Source: Aeropyrum camini SY1 = JCM 12091 (GTDB lineage: Archaea; Thermoproteota; Thermoprotei_A; Sulfolobales; Acidilobaceae). From it: a stretch of DNA of 64,000 bases. A program made the translations under genes and the position numbers. Below, piece after piece: positions 60,902-64,000 of this stretch (its first letter is position 1; each line of letters begins with the position of its first letter). Under the pieces are notes generated by a model that saw nothing but the letters and a program-made list of their open reading frames with translations, was not told the origin of the DNA and ran no database searches. The stretch is from assembly GCF_000591035.1 (NCBI RefSeq), contig NC_022521.1, forward strand, positions 310,001 to 374,000, given 5' to 3'.

Positions 60902-61280
60902 GAGGAGGTTCGGGGTTAGCATGCATGAGGACCTGGCCCGGAGGCTAGACGAGGCCAGCCGCAGCCTGGGGGTGGAGAGGAGTAGGCTGGTCGAGAAGGC
61001 CGTGGAAGCCTTGTTAGACGACTATAAACACCTGCTCTCCCGGCACAGCTGCAGCGGTATAATAATAGTGTCCTGCCACACGGGGGGAGAGGCTGAGATA
61101 GCCGGGGCCGTCGAAAAGTTCAGGGACATAGTGGCGGCGCGGCTACACAGCCACACCAGAAGTAGTTGTATAGAGGCTATAATAGTGGAGGGCGACAGCG
61201 CGAGGATAGCCATGCTACATAGAAAGCTGGAGAGCCTAGGGTGTGGGGCCAGATACATATCGATCCCGAAACACCGCTAG
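60894..61280 (+). CDS. NikR-like RHH metal-responsive regulator
   Basis: 128 residues. RRFGVSMHEDLARRLDEASRSLGVERSRLVEKAVEALL is a ribbon-helix-helix DNA-binding domain. The C-terminal ACT-like domain has LHSHTRSSCIEAIIVEG, in which His85, His87 and Cys92 match three NikR nickel ligands. The fourth ligand, a His about 10 residues earlier in NikR, is missing; there is no His or Cys between residues 63 and 84. It is probably a metal-dependent repressor of the adjacent transporter, perhaps for zinc instead of nickel. Confidence 0.82.
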   Translation: MARRRFGVSMHEDLARRLDEASRSLGVERSRLVEKAVEALLDDYKHLLSRHSCSGIIIVSCHTGGEAEIAGAVEKFRDIVAARLHSHTRSSCIEAIIVEGDSARIAMLHRKLESLGCGARYISIPKHR

Positions 61281-61338
61281 CCAGGCCGCCGACCCCTGGG
61301 ATGCCGCGTTCATCGTGTCCGGGGCCTCACACTATAGT

Positions 61339-62409
61339 CTAGCCGCCGACCCCACGGCGCATCCAGCCCCTACCAACTATTAATGCTAGGGTTAAGAGAG
61401 CCGCTAGAGCTAGAGCACCGGGGACAAGCAGAGATCGCACGCCCCGGTCACCTCCTCCGGCTTCCAACCTGGAGGTATAATCCATGGTCAGTTTGTAGAG
61501 GTAGTACGGGTCGCTGTTGACTGCGGTAGCGTCGACATGAGGCTCTACCATAGACCGTTCATGATACTCGTTCCAGCTGTAAACTGCGACTAGACGAACT
61601 TTATCCAGGTTGTTAAGAACCCACTCCCACTGTGTAGCGTAGGCTTGTAGGGAGTAGTCCGGGTCTATAAGCCTCTCCCCACACCCCGTCCTAACACCCG
61701 CCTCGCAGAATACCCGGTCGTCGAAGCGGGGGGTTATGGCTACATAGCCGTCGCTCCTGACTTTTAACTCAACATCCTTCTCCGACACCCATGGGGATAG
61801 ATAGTCTGGCCAGAGATCCCAGTCCTGGTAGCCCGCCCTGTCTATGTCGTTGCCTACTATGCGAATCGTGAACCGTGGATCGAGCGGTCTGTAGCTCATC
61901 CCTATCGGGTTGAAGGCTAGAACGAGCGGCCGGCCCTCCCAGGCTAGGTAGCTCTCAGGATACTTCTCGACAAAGTTCTCGTAAATGTAGTCGAGCGTCT
62001 CCCTCCACCAAACCTCCCCGTAGAGGCCTGGATCGCCTCCCAGGTACGGCTCAACCAGGATGGCAGCCTTCAGCCCGTGATCCCCAAGCCTCTGGAACAA
62101 TAGCCTAGCAGCATAGTCCTCAAAGCTCCCAGGACCCCACCATGAGACTAGGAGGCAGTCGATACCCGCTTCCCCCATGAGCCCGAGCTGCCAGTCAATA
62201 ACCATGGGGTCCCTACTGTCGTAGTATCCAGGCAACGGCACGTCAACAACCGGAGTCTGAGGAGAGTCCCCCCAGTGCCTACTATCGCCAGAGTACCACG
62301 GGTAGAAGTAGAAGCACACTAGCCTTGAATCACCGCCAGCATGCCCAGCCAGCAGAGAGAAGAAGAGAGAGATTATGATGATAACATAGAATCTTACACC
62401 CGCCACCAA
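61339..62409 (-). CDS. GH99-like secreted or surface glycosidase
   Basis: 356 residues. The N-terminal hydrophobic segment FYVIIIISLFFSLLAGHAGG is a signal peptide or anchor. The catalytic domain has CFYFYPWYSGDSRHW, GYYDSRDPMVIDWQLGLMGEAGIDCLLVSWWG and AVYSWNEYHERSMVEP, motifs shared with GH99 and WbsX-type enzymes that act on alpha-mannosides. A C-terminal helix (LLVPGALALAALLTLALIVGRGWM) could tether it to the membrane, in keeping with archaeal surface enzymes. Possibly it trims cell-surface or external glycans. Confidence 0.75.
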   Translation of the reverse strand: MVAGVRFYVIIIISLFFSLLAGHAGGDSRLVCFYFYPWYSGDSRHWGDSPQTPVVDVPLPGYYDSRDPMVIDWQLGLMGEAGIDCLLVSWWGPGSFEDYAARLLFQRLGDHGLKAAILVEPYLGGDPGLYGEVWWRETLDYIYENFVEKYPESYLAWEGRPLVLAFNPIGMSYRPLDPRFTIRIVGNDIDRAGYQDWDLWPDYLSPWVSEKDVELKVRSDGYVAITPRFDDRVFCEAGVRTGCGERLIDPDYSLQAYATQWEWVLNNLDKVRLVAVYSWNEYHERSMVEPHVDATAVNSDPYYLYKLTMDYTSRLEAGGGDRGVRSLLVPGALALAALLTLALIVGRGWMRRGVGG

Positions 62410-62732
62410 CCCAACTCCCTTTACCGACTAACACACATACACTAGGCAAATCTATTTAATCTAGGCCAGCATCCCCATTCGATAAGCCAATTTTTATTGA
62501 TAGATACTGATAGATACTTGCCCTGAGATCGTATATAACGCTAACTGGAGCCACCATATCCCTAAAGCTGTCAGAGCGCGTCAACCAACCAGCCCACATT
62601 AGAACTTAAAGCCCGTATGGAAAGCCTCCCCGGCATATGACACACCAGGAATTCCCGGGGACCGCCTCACTGTGGAGATGCTATACATGGGCATAGCATA
62701 TGAATGGGTGGAGACCAGGATAGAGAGCCCTA
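62410..62732. other. Intergenic region with a 10-bp tandem repeat
   Basis: About 320 bp. The GH99 promoter (minus strand, TTAAATAG at 62453-62460) is at the left. TGATAGATAC occurs twice in tandem (62498-62507 and 62508-62517) beside AT-rich sequence. A TATA-like ATATAACG lies near 62533. No gene is convincing. Confidence 0.35.
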
Positions 62733-62820
62733 TGGTGCGGGGGGTGGGATTTGAACCCACGCAGGCCTACGCCATCGGGTCCTAAGCCCGACCCCTTTGG
62801 CCAGGCTCGGGCACCCCCGC
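62733..62820 (-). tRNA. tRNA-Leu (TAG), CCA encoded
   Basis: GCGGGGG pairs with CCCCCGC, and discriminator A precedes a coded CCA (62733-62735). The anticodon arm is TCGGG-CTTAGGA-CCCGA, giving TAG. A long variable arm (TGGCGTAGGCCTGC) shows class II structure. T arm GTGGGTTCAAATCCCAC. No intron. Confidence 0.95.
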
Positions 62821-63119
62821 ACCGTGTAGTGATTAGGTTTGGCTTTTAGGGTTAAAACGGTTTAACACTTATGAATAAACCAGCGGGCTGGCTGTGACTG
62901 GGCTCTGCATTCCCGAGGCCCTGCTGCCAGTGAGGAATAACGGGTCTGAGGAGCCGTCAACCGGATTCTTCCTAGAGCTTATGACCACCCCTCTGGACAG
63001 CCCCCTCCCGCTCTCCAGTCTAAGGCTTTAAGGGGTTGGCTGGATATTGTTTTGGGGGCGTGCATGGGGTTATGGTAGCGGGAGTGTTGAGGTCCTTAGT
63101 AGAGGGTCTGTAGGGTGGC
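62821..63119. other. Intergenic region before the thiolase gene
   Basis: About 300 bp. It includes an AT-rich inverted GTTAAA/TTTAAC pair near 62851-62866 and a 45-codon plus-strand frame (GTG at 62894 to TAA at 63029-63031) with no known motif. TATA-like sequence for the next gene is not clear. Confidence 0.3.
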
Positions 63120-64000
63120 GTGGGGTTGGCTTCTGTAGTCTGCGATGCCTGCGGTGTTAGGAGGGCTGTGGTGCTGCAGCGCCACACTGGGAGGAGGCTC
63201 TGCAGGGAGTGCTTCAGGGAGGATATTGTTAGGAGGGTTAGGAGGGAGGTTGAGAGGTGGGGTATGATAGGTCCTGGGGAGACTGTGCTCCTGGGGCTGA
63301 GCGGGGGTAAGGACAGCTACGTGCTGCTCGACGCCCTCTCAGAGATAGTGGGGCCCTCTAGGCTTGTGGCTGTCTCCATAGTGGAGGGTATACCTGGCTA
63401 TAACAGGGAGGGTGACGTGGATGAGATTAGGAGGGTGGCCGCGGCTAGGGGTGTCGACGTGATAGTCACCAGCATAAGGGAGTACGTTGGCGCCAGCCTC
63501 TACGAGGTGTACGCCAGGGCCCGCTCCCGGGGAGCGGCCCACGCCGCCTGCACGTACTGCGGTATAAGCAGGAGGAGGATACTAGCCCTCTACGCTCGCC
63601 TCTACGGAGCCCATAAGGTGGCTACAGCTCACAACCTCGACGACGAGGCTCAGACGGCTATAGTGAACTTCCTCCGGGGCGACTGGGTCGGCATGCTGAA
63701 AACCCACCCGCTATACAGGAGTGGAGGGGAGGACCTGGTGCCGAGGATAAAGCCGCTCAGGAAGGTGTACGAGTGGGAGACGGCAAGCTACGTTGTCATC
63801 CACCGCTACCCGGTGCAGGAGGCAGAGTGCCCCTTCATAAACATGAACCCCACCCTAAGGGCCAGGGTGAGGGCCGCCCTGAGGGTTCTGGAGGAGGAGA
63901 GGCCGGGCACCCTGCTCAGGATGATGGAGAGGCTCGACGTGACGCTGGAACAGCTAGCCCAGGCCATGAAGCCCTCATCCCTCGGGAGGTGCGAGAGGTG
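63120..64000 (+). CDS. Ncs6/TtuA-type tRNA 2-thiolation enzyme (3' end outside window)
   Basis: Starts GTG at 63120 or TTG at 63126 after an AGGGTG sequence. CDACGVRRAVVLQRHTGRRLCRECF is the N-terminal zinc site, LLGLSGGKDSYVLLDAL the PP-loop, ACTYCGISRRRIL an Fe-S or catalytic CxxC site, and ATAHNLDDEAQT the adjacent motif. Enzymes of this group thiolate uridine 34 or 54 of tRNA. The C-terminal zinc finger begins (GRCERC) at the window edge. Confidence 0.92.
   Translation, partial: MGLASVVCDACGVRRAVVLQRHTGRRLCRECFREDIVRRVRREVERWGMIGPGETVLLGLSGGKDSYVLLDALSEIVGPSRLVAVSIVEGIPGYNREGDVDEIRRVAAARGVDVIVTSIREYVGASLYEVYARARSRGAAHAACTYCGISRRRILALYARLYGAHKVATAHNLDDEAQTAIVNFLRGDWVGMLKTHPLYRSGGEDLVPRIKPLRKVYEWETASYVVIHRYPVQEAECPFINMNPTLRARVRAALRVLEEERPGTLLRMMERLDVTLEQLAQAMKPSSLGRCER

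Overview
The window looks like chromosome from a hyperthermophilic crenarchaeon of the Desulfurococcales, most likely Aeropyrum. This is inferred from GC-rich genes with many GTG and TTG starts, short leaders behind TATA boxes, archaeal information-processing genes (two proteasome beta subunits, Orc1/Cdc6, Lsm, L37e, FttA/aCPSF1, a TFB relative, Nep1, Trm10), the archaeal lipid gene egsA, an intron-containing tRNA-Ser, and a CRISPR repeat ending in the crenarchaeal ATAGAATTG-type motif. The strain cannot be fixed from the sequence alone.

Layout. 1-2.7 kb: a truncated gene, thiI, an unknown gene and a small HTH protein. 2.7-17.2 kb: a complete type I-A CRISPR-Cas locus, with leader, an array of about 21 repeats, a leftward adaptation operon (csa1-cas1-cas2-cas4), two divergent csa3 regulators enclosing a four-CBS plus RAM sensor-like gene, then a rightward interference operon (csa5-cas7-cas5-cas8a-cas3'-cas3''-cas6). 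17.3-19.1 kb: an ABC exporter whose ATPase and permease are broken by three apparent single-base frameshifts.

19.15-21.62 kb is the most unusual part. Three toxin-antitoxin operons (a decayed VapBC, a RelBE, a MazF-like pair) lie in tandem behind an intact tRNA-Val(CAC). The cassettes are divided by 47-bp copies of a tRNA 3' half, and each copy is followed by a homologous AT-rich module of about 105 bp. It reads as a stack of small elements integrated one after another into the anticodon loop of one tRNA gene. A separate 1.6-kb island at 26.57-28.19 kb, flanked by a 32-bp direct repeat at the 3' end of tRNA-Ala(CGC), carries a nucleotidyltransferase and partner gene.

21.6-64 kb is mostly ordinary chromosome: AbrB/PhoU regulator, Orc1/Cdc6, DUF99, MoaA, a ferredoxin/unknown pair, Nramp-like transporter, GlcD, tRNA-Pro and tRNA-Ser, pyruvate kinase, RNase HII and Trm10, Nep1, endonuclease V, proteasome beta, Nog1, RtcA, NadM, NSUN methyltransferase, FKBP, egsA, second proteasome beta, FttA, Lsm-L37e-PepQ, an acetamidase, a zinc/metal ABC transporter with a NikR-like regulator and paired operator candidates, a GH99-like secreted glycosidase, tRNA-Leu, and the start of an Ncs6/TtuA tRNA thiolase.
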